Shown here: positions 56,760-64,000 of the stretch, one piece after another
Layout: the number at the start of each line of letters is the position of its first letter
Position numbering within the stretch: position 1 is the first letter of the stretch
Source: Amycolatopsis sp. NBC_00345
GTDB taxonomy: Bacteria > Actinomycetota > Actinomycetes > Mycobacteriales > Pseudonocardiaceae
DNA: 64,000 bases
Direction: 5' to 3'
NCBI RefSeq assembly: GCF_036116635.1
Contig: NZ_CP107995.1
Coordinates: 1,984,001 to 2,048,000, forward strand
The notes under the pieces: generated by a model
Told to the model about the DNA's origin: nothing
The model's input: only the letters and a program-made list of their open reading frames with translations
Databases searched by the model: none
Made by a program: the position numbers and the translations under genes

Positions 56760-59153
56760 GTGAGCCTCTTGGGCTCTGGAAGATCGACCCTGCCCGCGAG
56801 AGCGGGTGTCCTCGCCGTCGCCGCGGCGCTGCTCACGACCGGGGCCGCGGTGCTCGCGGCACCGGCGGACGCGACCATCGTCACGTCGATCCAGTCGACG
56901 TCGTGGTCCTACACGGACTCGGCCCAGCCGAGGAAGAGCTTCGTCAACCCGGCCGGGGACGCGCCGATCGGCGCGAAGGTCACGGCTGACCACCAGAAGC
57001 ACGTTTCGAAGTCCTACTTCACCTTCGACCTTTCCGGACTGCGCGGCGCGAAAGTGATTTCCGCGGAACTGTCCGGAAAAGAGACCGCGGTCGCCGACTG
57101 CTCGGCGCCGCGCGGCACCGAGCTGTGGGTGACGGCACCGGCGAAGAAGGCGCCGACGTGGGACGACCAGCCCAAGGAGCTGAGCAAGCTGCCCGGCCCC
57201 GGCAGCCTCGACGTCTGCCCGTCGGACTACCTCGACTGGGACGCCGCACCGGCCCTGCAGCAGGCGATCGACGCCGGCCGCACCTCGTTGACGATGGTCC
57301 TGCGCCTGCCGGACGGCCAGCAGTACAACCCGCGTTTCGGCCGCGCCTACCGGCCGCTGCTGTACGTCAGCATGCAGAAGAACCAGCCACCGGCGACGCC
57401 CACCGTGTTGAAGACCGGGACGCACGCCTGCGCGGACGCCCCGCTCGTCCGCCACGGTGACGCCAACCTGTCGGCGACCGTCGGCGACCCGGACGACCCG
57501 AACTTCATCACCGAGTTCGCCTGGTGGCCGGTGGACCATCCCGACCAGCGGGCCACCGGCAAGTTCGGCGTCTACGGCGGCACCACCGCGCACTACGACC
57601 CCGACGCGCGACTCGCGGACGGCGTCACCTACGCGTGGCAGGTCCGCGCGACGGACTCGCTGGTCTCGAGCGCGTGGAGCGAGACCTGCCGGTTCACCAC
57701 CGACTTCACGGCGCCGGTGACGGCACCGGTGGTCACCTCGACCGACTACACCTACGAGGGCCCCGGCAAGGGCGGCATCGGCATCCCGGGTGACTTCACC
57801 CTCGACGCCGGCGGGAACACCGACATCGCCGGGTTCCAGTGGCAGGCCGGTTACACGGACAGCGGCTACATCGCGGTCGACCGGCCCGGCGGCAAGGCCA
57901 CGGTCCGGTTCACCCCGCGCGCCGACGGGCCGATGAGCATGTCCGCGTACGGAGTGGACGTCGCCGGGAACAGCGGGCCGTCGGGCGACTACCGGTTCTT
58001 CGTGGGCGACGACAGTCCTTCGATGGCCTGCGCGCCGTCCGGGGCCTACCTCGGTGAGACCCGGCAGTGCCGGTTCAGCCCGCACGGCCAGGACGGCGCC
58101 ACCGAGTACCTCTACAAGATCGACGACGAGCCCGAGGTCACCCTGCCCGCGGGCCCGGACGGCACCGCCACGATCACGGTCACGCCGACGGACGCCGAGA
58201 AGCGCTACGACGTCAGCGTGCGGGCGCGGATGACCAACGGGAACCTGTCCGGCCGGAGCAGCGAGCAGATCGCGATCGACCGGGGCCTGCCCGCGGTCGA
58301 CGTGCCCGACGGCGTCATGACCGCCCACCCCGCCGTTTTCACCCTGCACGCCACGCTGCCGGGTTCGGTGTCCTTCACCTACGACTGGGACTACGGGGAC
58401 CCGGTGACGATCCCGGCGGGACCGGACGGCACGGCCCAGGTCACCATCGTCCCGGCGCAGGTGGGCCAGCACTGGCTGCACGTCCGCACGACGACCGCGG
58501 CCGGGCTGGTGTCGGCGACGAACGAGGTCAACGTCGTGGCCGAAACGAACGGGCCGACGATAGCGAGCGTGGAGTTCCCGAAGTGGGCGGTCGGGGCCTA
58601 CGTCACCACGCCGGGCACGTTCACCTTCACGTCGCCGATCCCGGGTGCGGTGAGCTACACCTACCGCTACCGCGGCGGGGACCCGGTCACCGTGCCCGCC
58701 GGCCCGGACGGGACGGCGAGCATCGTGCTGACGCCGCTCACCACCGATTCGGAGTACCTGAACGCGACCACCACGTTCGCCGACGGCACGGTCTCGGAAG
58801 CCGGGTATTACTCGTTCTCGCCCCGCTCGGCGGCCCCGCCGCTCACCTGCGACGCGAGCGGGGACGTCCGGCCCGGCCAGGTGATCAGCTGCACGGTCAC
58901 CCCGGTCCAGCCGGGCCTGGCGTCCTACGGCTACGTCGTGGGGACGGCGAGCGGGCCCGGTCCGGACGTGACCGTCCAGCCGGGCGCCGACGGCACGGGG
59001 ACGTTCGAGTTCACGGTGCCGGCGGACCAGGCGCAGTACGTGATTTCCGTCCGGGCCTGGAGCGCCAACGCGGCCGGGCAGCGCACGGACACGTCGTACA
59101 CCAGTTACTGGGTCCCCGCCGCCTCGGCCAGCCGCAGCCCGAAGGCGGTCTGA
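56760..59153 (+). CDS. Secreted repeat protein with N-terminal DNRLRE-like domain
   Basis: 797 residues. Signal peptide MSLLGSGRSTLPARAGVLAV..., cleavage likely after PADA (about 38). Residues 40-200 read like a DNRLRE/CBM-type beta-sandwich (KSYFTFDLSGLRGAKVISAEL, PTWDDQP, PLLYVSM). The rest is Ig/fibronectin-like repeats: four copies of a P-A-G-P-D-G-T-A-x4-T/V-P motif (LPAGPDGTATITVTP, IPAGPDGTAQVTIVP, VPAGPDGTASIVLTP and QPGADGTGTFEFTVP). TACACT (56750-56755) 4 bp before GTG 56760 suggests a leaderless mRNA. No cell-wall anchor seen. Role unknown; extracellular binding is likely. Confidence 0.8.
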   Translation: MSLLGSGRSTLPARAGVLAVAAALLTTGAAVLAAPADATIVTSIQSTSWSYTDSAQPRKSFVNPAGDAPIGAKVTADHQKHVSKSYFTFDLSGLRGAKVISAELSGKETAVADCSAPRGTELWVTAPAKKAPTWDDQPKELSKLPGPGSLDVCPSDYLDWDAAPALQQAIDAGRTSLTMVLRLPDGQQYNPRFGRAYRPLLYVSMQKNQPPATPTVLKTGTHACADAPLVRHGDANLSATVGDPDDPNFITEFAWWPVDHPDQRATGKFGVYGGTTAHYDPDARLADGVTYAWQVRATDSLVSSAWSETCRFTTDFTAPVTAPVVTSTDYTYEGPGKGGIGIPGDFTLDAGGNTDIAGFQWQAGYTDSGYIAVDRPGGKATVRFTPRADGPMSMSAYGVDVAGNSGPSGDYRFFVGDDSPSMACAPSGAYLGETRQCRFSPHGQDGATEYLYKIDDEPEVTLPAGPDGTATITVTPTDAEKRYDVSVRARMTNGNLSGRSSEQIAIDRGLPAVDVPDGVMTAHPAVFTLHATLPGSVSFTYDWDYGDPVTIPAGPDGTAQVTIVPAQVGQHWLHVRTTTAAGLVSATNEVNVVAETNGPTIASVEFPKWAVGAYVTTPGTFTFTSPIPGAVSYTYRYRGGDPVTVPAGPDGTASIVLTPLTTDSEYLNATTTFADGTVSEAGYYSFSPRSAAPPLTCDASGDVRPGQVISCTVTPVQPGLASYGYVVGTASGPGPDVTVQPGADGTGTFEFTVPADQAQYVISVRAWSANAAGQRTDTSYTSYWVPAASASRSPKAV

Positions 59154-59169
59154 CCCACCACCCCGAGAT

Positions 59170-59198
59170 GGCCACCGCGGCAGCCCGCCGTGGTGGCC
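59170..59198 (+). terminator. Hairpin after the secreted repeat protein gene
   Basis: GGCCACCGCGGC (59170-59181) pairs with GCCGTGGTGGCC (59187-59198) over 12 bp with one G-U pair and a 5-nt loop. It begins 17 bp after the stop codon. Confidence 0.7.
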
Positions 59199-59262
59199 GT
59201 CACGGGTGACCTCGAGGCTATTTCGGATGACCGCCGGCCACGGAACCACCAGAATCGACGGC

Positions 59263-60723
59263 ATGCTCACCCCATCACAGATCCGTCAACGGCTGAGTAA
59301 CGCTGCCGTGGCGGCCATGCGGGGCGACCGGGTCGCCTTGGCCGAGACCACGGCCTGGCTCACCGCGGTCACGGCACGGGAGCTGCTGCGGATCGACGAC
59401 CACGCCCGCCGGGACCGCTATGAAGGGCCGGCGCTGGGGGAGTCGCGGTTATGGAAGCGGAAAGTTCTGGCGAGCCCCCAGCCTGTTGTCGCCGCGCTGG
59501 CCGCCCTGCACCCGGACGGATACGTGCGCGAGCGCGCCGTGCGGTCGTTGATCACCTCTGCTGACCCGGTGAGCGATCGTGTGCTGGCGATCCGGGTCAG
59601 CGACCACGTCGGGGTGATCAGCGAGCTGGCCGTGCGTGAGGTGCTGCGGCGGTCGACGGTGGAGCACGCCGAGCACATCGTGCCGCTGTTGCGCCGGATC
59701 GAGCGGTGGGAGCGGGGCTCGGAGGTCCTGGCGCAGTATCTGCGGGCGCTGGCCGCCGAATACGGCGAGGCCGAGGTGTGGGCCCGCTTGCGGAATTCCG
59801 CGGACCACGAACTCCGGCGCGTCGCCTTCCGGCGCAGCTTCGACTCCGGGCTGCTCGGATTGACGGACGCGGTCAGGTCGTTCCCCCGGGAGCGGGACCA
59901 GATCGTCCGCCGGCTGCTCATCGGCGTCATCACCGACGCGGCGGCGCCCGAAGTCATCGCCGGGGTGCTGCTCCGCGGCCGTTCGGCCGAGAGCCGCGCA
60001 CTGGGCTTGGTGAAGCTGACCGCCGCGCAGCTGGACCCGGCCGACGTGCGGCGGCTGCTCGTCGACCGCTCGGTGGTGGTGCGGTTGTGGGCGCGCCAAC
60101 GGTGGCAGGAAATGGGCCACGACCCGGCCACCGTCTACGCCGCGGTCGCGCGTTCCACCGCCGAGGCGAGCGTGCGCGCTCGCGCCTACACCGGGCTCGT
60201 CGAGACCGGAACCACGATCGACCGCCCCGAGATCGTGGACCTCGTCCACAGCGCGGAGCTTCCGCTGCGGAAAGCCGGCTTGTCCTTGCTCCGGGGCCGC
60301 GCCGTCGCCGAGGACGTCCCGTCGCTGTTCCGGTCGGTGGCGGACGCCCACTCGCGAGTGGCCAGGCTGGCGAGCGAGGTCCTGGCCGGCAGCCCCCAGC
60401 TGTGGTCCCTGGCCGACCTGGCCCCGCTCAAGGCCGCGGCCGCCCCGGAACTTCGTCGCCGGGCCTGGTGGATCCACCGGCACCGCGGCGGCTGGGAAGC
60501 GGTCATCGCCGATCTCGAACTCCTCCACGACCCCGACCCGCGGCTGGCCGCCCTGGGGCGGCAACCCGTGCTGCCGATGTACTTCCAGCCGACCGACCCG
60601 CAGAAACTGCGTCTCACCGACCTGCTCTCCGCCGGCCCCACCGACCGCCGGCTACGGCTCTCCATCGCCTTCGCCGCGGGACTGCCTGACCCGGAGCTAT
60701 GCCGGACTGTCCGAAGTGACTGA
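59263..60723 (+). CDS. HEAT-repeat-like protein of unknown function
   Basis: 486 residues, almost wholly helical. Repeating segments of 30-40 residues with D/R near turns (HPDGYVRERAVRSLI; VSDHVGVISELAVREVLRR; SADHELRRVAFRRSF; VDRSVVVRLWARQRWQ; STAEASVRARAYTGLVE) fit HEAT/armadillo-type repeats. No catalytic motif or membrane segment. I prefer ATG 59263, since CAGAAT (59250-59255) lies 7 bp before it as a leaderless -10; starts at 59206 or 59227 are possible. Such scaffolds bind proteins or nucleic acids. Monocistronic, ended by the hairpin at 60701. Confidence 0.7.
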   Translation: MLTPSQIRQRLSNAAVAAMRGDRVALAETTAWLTAVTARELLRIDDHARRDRYEGPALGESRLWKRKVLASPQPVVAALAALHPDGYVRERAVRSLITSADPVSDRVLAIRVSDHVGVISELAVREVLRRSTVEHAEHIVPLLRRIERWERGSEVLAQYLRALAAEYGEAEVWARLRNSADHELRRVAFRRSFDSGLLGLTDAVRSFPRERDQIVRRLLIGVITDAAAPEVIAGVLLRGRSAESRALGLVKLTAAQLDPADVRRLLVDRSVVVRLWARQRWQEMGHDPATVYAAVARSTAEASVRARAYTGLVETGTTIDRPEIVDLVHSAELPLRKAGLSLLRGRAVAEDVPSLFRSVADAHSRVARLASEVLAGSPQLWSLADLAPLKAAAAPELRRRAWWIHRHRGGWEAVIADLELLHDPDPRLAALGRQPVLPMYFQPTDPQKLRLTDLLSAGPTDRRLRLSIAFAAGLPDPELCRTVRSD

Positions 60724-60742
60724 CCACATCGGACAGTCCGGC
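60701..60742. terminator. Perfect 14-bp hairpin between convergent genes
   Basis: GCCGGACTGTCCGA (60701-60714) and TCGGACAGTCCGGC (60729-60742) are exact inverted repeats around a 14-nt loop that holds the TGA stop of the HEAT-like gene. It stands 32 bp from the end of the convergent fusion gene and can serve both directions. Confidence 0.8.
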
Positions 60743-60774
60743 GCTTGGGGCGTGAACGCTCGAACGACGGTTGC

Positions 60775-62271
60775 TCAGGCGGCGGAGCGATCGGCGGCGT
60801 CCCGGCGGCGCAGGTTCACGTCCGAGACGGCTGCCGGTGTGTAGGCCACGTCGTTGGGCCCGGCGTCGGTGCCGGGCGGCGCGATCTCGTCGATCCGGTC
60901 GAGGACCTCGTCCTCCAGCGTGACCATGGCGCCGGCGAGCAGGTCGTCGAGCTGTGCCATGGTGCGCGGCCCGATGATCGCCGACGTGACGCCCGGGTGG
61001 GCGATCGCGAACGCCATCGCGAGGTGGGTCATCGGCAGGCCGGCCTTCTCGGCGAGCGGGATGAGCTGTTCGACCACGTCGAGTTTGCGCTCGTCGCCGA
61101 AGTGCTGCGGCATACCGCCGGACCGGTGGGTGTCGAGCGGCTGTCCCTTGCGGAATCGGCCGGTCAGCAGGCCCTGGCCCAGCGGGCTCCAGACCAGCGT
61201 GCCCATCCCGTAGCGCCGGCAGACCGGCAGCACCTCGCGTTCGATGCCCCGGTTGATGATCGAGTACGGCGGTTGCTCGGTCCGGAAGCGCTCCAGGCCG
61301 CGGCGCTCGGCCACCCACTGGGCCTCGACGATCTCCGAAGCCGGGAAGGACGACGCGCCGATCGCGCGCACCTTGCCGCTGCGGATCAGGCCGGACAGGG
61401 CCGAGAGCGTCTCCTCGACGTCGACCGCCGGGTCGGGCCGGTGGACCTGGTAGAGGTCGAGGTGGTCGGTTTGCAGGCGGCGCAAGGAGTTCTCGACGGC
61501 GGTGGTGATCCAGCGCCGTGAATTGCCCTGGTGGTTCGGGTCGTCGCCCATCGGGTAGTGCACCTTGCTGGCGAGCACGACGTCGTCGCGGCGGCCTTTG
61601 AGCGCTTTGCCGACGATCTCCTCGGATTCGCCGCCGGAGTACACGTCGGCGGTGTCGACGAAGTTGATCCCCGCGTCCAGTGCTTTGTGGACGATCCGGA
61701 TCGACTCGTCGTGGTCGGGGTTGCCCATGGCGCCGAACATCATCGCGCCGAGGCAGTACGGGCTGACCTTGATCCCGGTCCGGCCCAGCGTGCGGTACTT
61801 CATGCTTCTTCCCTTGACGGTGTCGGGTGCGCGGCCGCGGCTGGCGGCCCGCAGCTGCTCGTCGTCGAACACGATCTCGACCAGCGGGCTGTGCGCGTAC
61901 CAGTCGTCGAAGTCCTGGCGGGTGCTGACCCTGGCCGCGATTTCGGGCCGGTTCTGCAGGTCCAGGACGGCGGTGATCACCTGCCGCCGGGTCGCGTCGT
62001 CGACCGGTGCCGCCGTCGCGGGCAGGTCGGCGGTCACCCCGTGCTTGAGGTGCACGACGAATCGTGGCTGGGCGCGCAGGTTCGCGTACCAGTTCCGGGG
62101 TCCGGGCAGGCCGGTCAGGTACCAGCGGCCGTGGACCTGATGGAACCAGACCTCGATGCGCCGCGGGACACCGCTGCGGGCGCCTACTGTCGTGATGTCG
62201 ATGGTGCGCTCGGCCGCGGCGGAATCCGGTCCGATGTCGAGGGCGCGGAGGACGGCGGCGTCCACGGTCAT
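60775..62271 (-). CDS. Fusion: F420-type (Ddn/DUF385) reductase domain plus aldo/keto reductase
   Basis: 498 residues in one open frame. Residues 1-145 are a deazaflavin-dependent nitroreductase-like domain (TVGARSGVPRRIEVWFHQVHGRWYLTG, GPRNWYANLRAQPRFVVHLKHG). From M157 a complete aldo/keto reductase follows: MKYRTLGRTGIKVSPYCLGAMMFG, FVDTADVYSGGESE (Asp, Tyr), VVLASKVHYP (Lys), LDLYQVHRPDP (His), and SAIIGPRTMAQLDD for NADPH. A good ribosome binding site (AAGGGAAGAAG) directly precedes the codon of M157 (61803), so the reductase may also be made alone. A stop lost between two neighbouring genes is the likely origin. Function may pair F420H2 and NADPH reductions. Confidence 0.8.
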   Translation of the reverse strand: MTVDAAVLRALDIGPDSAAAERTIDITTVGARSGVPRRIEVWFHQVHGRWYLTGLPGPRNWYANLRAQPRFVVHLKHGVTADLPATAAPVDDATRRQVITAVLDLQNRPEIAARVSTRQDFDDWYAHSPLVEIVFDDEQLRAASRGRAPDTVKGRSMKYRTLGRTGIKVSPYCLGAMMFGAMGNPDHDESIRIVHKALDAGINFVDTADVYSGGESEEIVGKALKGRRDDVVLASKVHYPMGDDPNHQGNSRRWITTAVENSLRRLQTDHLDLYQVHRPDPAVDVEETLSALSGLIRSGKVRAIGASSFPASEIVEAQWVAERRGLERFRTEQPPYSIINRGIEREVLPVCRRYGMGTLVWSPLGQGLLTGRFRKGQPLDTHRSGGMPQHFGDERKLDVVEQLIPLAEKAGLPMTHLAMAFAIAHPGVTSAIIGPRTMAQLDDLLAGAMVTLEDEVLDRIDEIAPPGTDAGPNDVAYTPAAVSDVNLRRRDAADRSAA

Positions 62272-62309
62272 GGTTCAGCTCCTGTTTCGTGGTGACGGTC
62301 CAGCCGGAT

Positions 62310-63206
62310 TCATGGCAGCGCGGGAGCGGTTCCCCCGCGCATGCGCACGGCATCGACGCTGGGCGGAGTACCGAACTGGCGCCGGTACTCCCGGCTGAAC
62401 TGGGACGGATTGTCGTAGCCGACGCGATGACCGACGCCGGACACGTCGTTCGGGCGGTTCGCCAGCAGCAGTCTCGCCGCCTGCAGCCGGATCTGCTTCT
62501 GGAACTGGATCGGCGTCATCGCCGTCACCGCTTGGAAGTTCCGGTGGAAAGCCGAGACGCTCATCCCCGAAAGCCGGGCGACTTCTTCGACCCGGAACGG
62601 CTTGGCGTAGTTCTCCCGGATCCACCGCACCGCACCGCTGATGTGCGTCAGGCTGCTGTCGGCCAGCCCGAGCTGGCGGACGGCCTCGCCCTGGTCCCCG
62701 GTCATCAGCCGCCAGAGGATCTCGCGCTCGACCAGCGGGACCAGCGCCTTGCGGTCCCGTGGCCGGTCGAGCAGGCGCAGCAGCCGAACAATCGCGTCGA
62801 TCAGCTCGTCCGGGGCGTCGCTGACCGCGATTCCCGGGCCCGCGGATCCGGGGGAGCGCGGGAGATCCCCCGGTCCGGCCCGCAGCAGCAACTCGGCGAT
62901 GTGGGCGGGCTCCAGGGTCATCCCGAACCCGAGCGTGGGCCGGCCCGGATCGGGGTCGATGACGTGCCCGGTCACCGGGAGGTCGACCGAGGCGACGAGG
63001 TACTGGCCGGCGCCGTACTCGTAGACGCGCTCGCCCAGCGCCAGCCGCTTCCTGCCGTGGGCGACGACCGCCAGCACCGTGCCGGACATCGAGGATTCCG
63101 GGTCGCCGGCGTGGTCGATCCGGCAGATCCGGACACCGTCGACGGCGGTGGTCCCGTCGGGTCGCGCGTGCCGCTGCAGCAGGTCGCGAAGCTCGTCGAG
63201 GGGCAT
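62310..63206 (-). CDS. AraC family regulator (AraC_N type)
   Basis: 298 residues. The N-terminal AraC_N cupin-like domain (CRIDHAGDPESSMSGTVLAVVAHGRKRLALGERVYEYGAGQYLVASVDLPVTG) is followed by two helix-turn-helix units (about 195-285: FRVEEVARLSGMSVSAFHRNFQAVTAMTPIQFQKQIRLQ; VGYDNPSQFSREYRRQFG). This type often controls an adjacent aldo/keto reductase. It is 38 bp upstream of the fusion gene on the same strand, so it is probably co-transcribed or its activator. Confidence 0.9.
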   Translation of the reverse strand: MPLDELRDLLQRHARPDGTTAVDGVRICRIDHAGDPESSMSGTVLAVVAHGRKRLALGERVYEYGAGQYLVASVDLPVTGHVIDPDPGRPTLGFGMTLEPAHIAELLLRAGPGDLPRSPGSAGPGIAVSDAPDELIDAIVRLLRLLDRPRDRKALVPLVEREILWRLMTGDQGEAVRQLGLADSSLTHISGAVRWIRENYAKPFRVEEVARLSGMSVSAFHRNFQAVTAMTPIQFQKQIRLQAARLLLANRPNDVSGVGHRVGYDNPSQFSREYRRQFGTPPSVDAVRMRGGTAPALP

Positions 63207-63275
63207 GGCACCAGTGCAGCACGAGACGCACGAAGATGCCCGGCCGCGAGAGGAATGTGCAAGAAGCCGCGACTT

Positions 63276-63584
63276 TCACTCAAGCGGCCGCGACGACCGC
63301 GACTCGTCACAGGCGACGGCGACGGCGAGGTACGGGGCGGCCTCCAGCAGATGCCGGTGCAGGCATCGGACGACGAAGCTCAGCACCACGCAGCCGCCCG
63401 CGAAGAAGCCGGTGATCACCGTGAAGACCCAGAGATGGGCCTTCTCGTGGTGCACAGTGTTGATCACGATGAAGAAGACGGTGAACGACACCATCAGCAG
63501 TGAGCAGCTGTCCGCGATGCGGCGCACACGGCGGGAGAGCCCAGGCACCGGCTCGAACTCTTCCCCGTGGTGGAGATCTTCCAT
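63276..63584 (-). CDS. Small two-helix membrane protein, unknown function
   Basis: 102 residues. Hydrophobic segments at about 29-44 (LLMVSFTVFFIVINTV) and 51-73 (LWVFTVITGFFAGGCVVLSFVV) with a short HHEKAH turn between them, likely facing out or binding metal. The N-terminus is acidic and polar. I do not recognise a family. The start at 63584 is the first ATG. Monocistronic between AraC and a hydrolase gene. Confidence 0.65.
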   Translation of the reverse strand: MEDLHHGEEFEPVPGLSRRVRRIADSCSLLMVSFTVFFIVINTVHHEKAHLWVFTVITGFFAGGCVVLSFVVRCLHRHLLEAAPYLAVAVACDESRSSRPLE

Positions 63585-63629
63585 GGACCAAGCCTAAGGT
63601 TGTCTCGCCACTGTTCTTGTGGCCGGTGG

Positions 63630-64000
63630 TCAGAGGTTCAGCTTCCCGGCGAGTTCGGCGGTGAGCTGCCGGCTGTCGACCAACGGGTTGCTCGCGGCCT
63701 TTTCCTTGGCGGTGTCGGTCTTGCCGTCGGCGGCCGGGACCGGGAGTGGTTTGCGCACGTGGAGATCGCTGTCCCGCGGCGGGGTGGCGCCGTCGAGGTA
63801 GAAGCTCTCCACCAGGTTGTCGATTTCCGGGACGCCGTCGAGGTAGACGCAGTGGTCGCCGACGCCGTCGATGTGCACCATGCGGGAGTTCGCGAACGCC
63901 GCGTGGGCCTTGACCGCGCCTTCGTACGGGGTGGCCGGGTCGAGCCGGTCCTGCACCATCAGGACCGGCGGCAGGCCGTCGCCGGTCGGGGTCGGCAGGG
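63630..64000 (-). CDS. Alpha/beta-hydrolase of the TAP/SlpD type, C-terminal part
   Basis: The gene runs off the window end; about 123 C-terminal codons are seen. PPVLMVQDRLDPATPYEGAV holds the acid-residue loop (D-x-x-T/D-P-A-T-P-Y) and MVHIDGVGDHCVYLDG the catalytic His region (G-x-G-H), as in the TAP-like C-terminal domain of secreted mycelium tripeptidyl aminopeptidases. A Lys/Asp-rich tail follows. Its signal peptide and nucleophile must be beyond the edge. Confidence 0.78.
   Translation of the reverse strand, partial: LPTPTGDGLPPVLMVQDRLDPATPYEGAVKAHAAFANSRMVHIDGVGDHCVYLDGVPEIDNLVESFYLDGATPPRDSDLHVRKPLPVPAADGKTDTAKEKAASNPLVDSRQLTAELAGKLNL

Noticed and set aside
56580..59270. 896-codon minus-strand open frame
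   Set aside because: Opposite the secreted repeat protein; Arg/Gly/Val-rich and motif-free.
1..64000. CRISPR arrays, tRNA/rRNA genes, prophage or polyketide/peptide synthetase modules
   Set aside because: No regularly spaced repeats, no cloverleaf with a CCA-type end and no such domains were seen when reading both strands; small RNAs cannot be excluded by eye.

Overview
The window is high-GC DNA (GC-rich third codon positions, frequent GTG and TTG starts, AAGGAGG-type ribosome binding sites, several leaderless-looking promoters). It carries F420/deazaflavin-type enzymes, LLM flavin oxidoreductases, DUF222/HNH proteins and many TetR regulators. This points to an actinomycete, most likely a soil Pseudonocardiales such as Amycolatopsis; the genus is inferred from gene style only. 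No rRNA, tRNA, CRISPR or phage module was seen. Most of the window is accessory catabolism arranged as regulator-plus-operon blocks.

1-8.6 kb: the end of a P-loop NTPase gene, then a 2-hydroxyacid block. It has a lactate/glycolate-type permease, an IclR regulator, a class V (glyoxylate-type) aminotransferase, a fused FAD/Fe-S 2-hydroxyacid dehydrogenase and a fumarylacetoacetase-fold hydrolase. 8.7-12.3 kb: a very large GH116 beta-glucosidase/glucosylceramidase-like enzyme, closed by a long hairpin shared with a convergent hypothetical gene.

12.4-22.8 kb: the most unusual block. It has three operons: SDR-aminotransferase-TetR; MHS transporter-PxpA-PxpB-PxpC homologues; and RraA-2-hydroxyacid dehydrogenase-SDR-idonate dehydrogenase homologue. 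Each operon is preceded by a copy of one operator, TGAGA-N6-TCTCA with an extra half site. The Pxp-like proteins have lost motifs I associate with true 5-oxoprolinase, and the idonate-dehydrogenase-like protein has lost its structural-zinc cysteines, so the substrate may be something other than pyroglutamate or idonate. 22.8-24.1 kb: a beta-keto-acid-cleavage-like enzyme divergent from a CGNR-type regulator.

24.2-33.1 kb: a complete L-arabinose regulon (LacI-type regulator, araB, araD, araA and a ChvE/GguAB-like ABC importer) with two LacI-type operators. 33.2-36.4 kb: a scar region with a DUF222/HNH gene cut by an intact IS4-family element (1571 bp, perfect 18-bp ends, 10-bp target duplication) and a LysR-like remnant.

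36.4-51.2 kb: an esterase/amidohydrolase pair; TetR, SDR and cytochrome P450 genes; and a TetR regulon whose two promoters each carry twin operators at exactly the same 44-bp spacing. That regulon covers an MDR oxidoreductase, glyoxalase-like protein, acyl-CoA ligase, SDR, enoyl-CoA hydratase homologue, LLM oxidoreductase and two hydrolases. It looks like breakdown of an unidentified hydrophobic or ester compound. 51.2-55.3 kb: a sulfonate-type locus with an orphan substrate-binding protein, DsbA-like protein, cupin, Rrf2 regulator and SsuD-like monooxygenase. 55.4-64 kb: TetR/Dabb pair, a secreted repeat protein, a HEAT-like protein, an unusual F420-reductase/aldo-keto-reductase fusion, an AraC regulator, a small membrane protein and the end of an exported-hydrolase-like gene.
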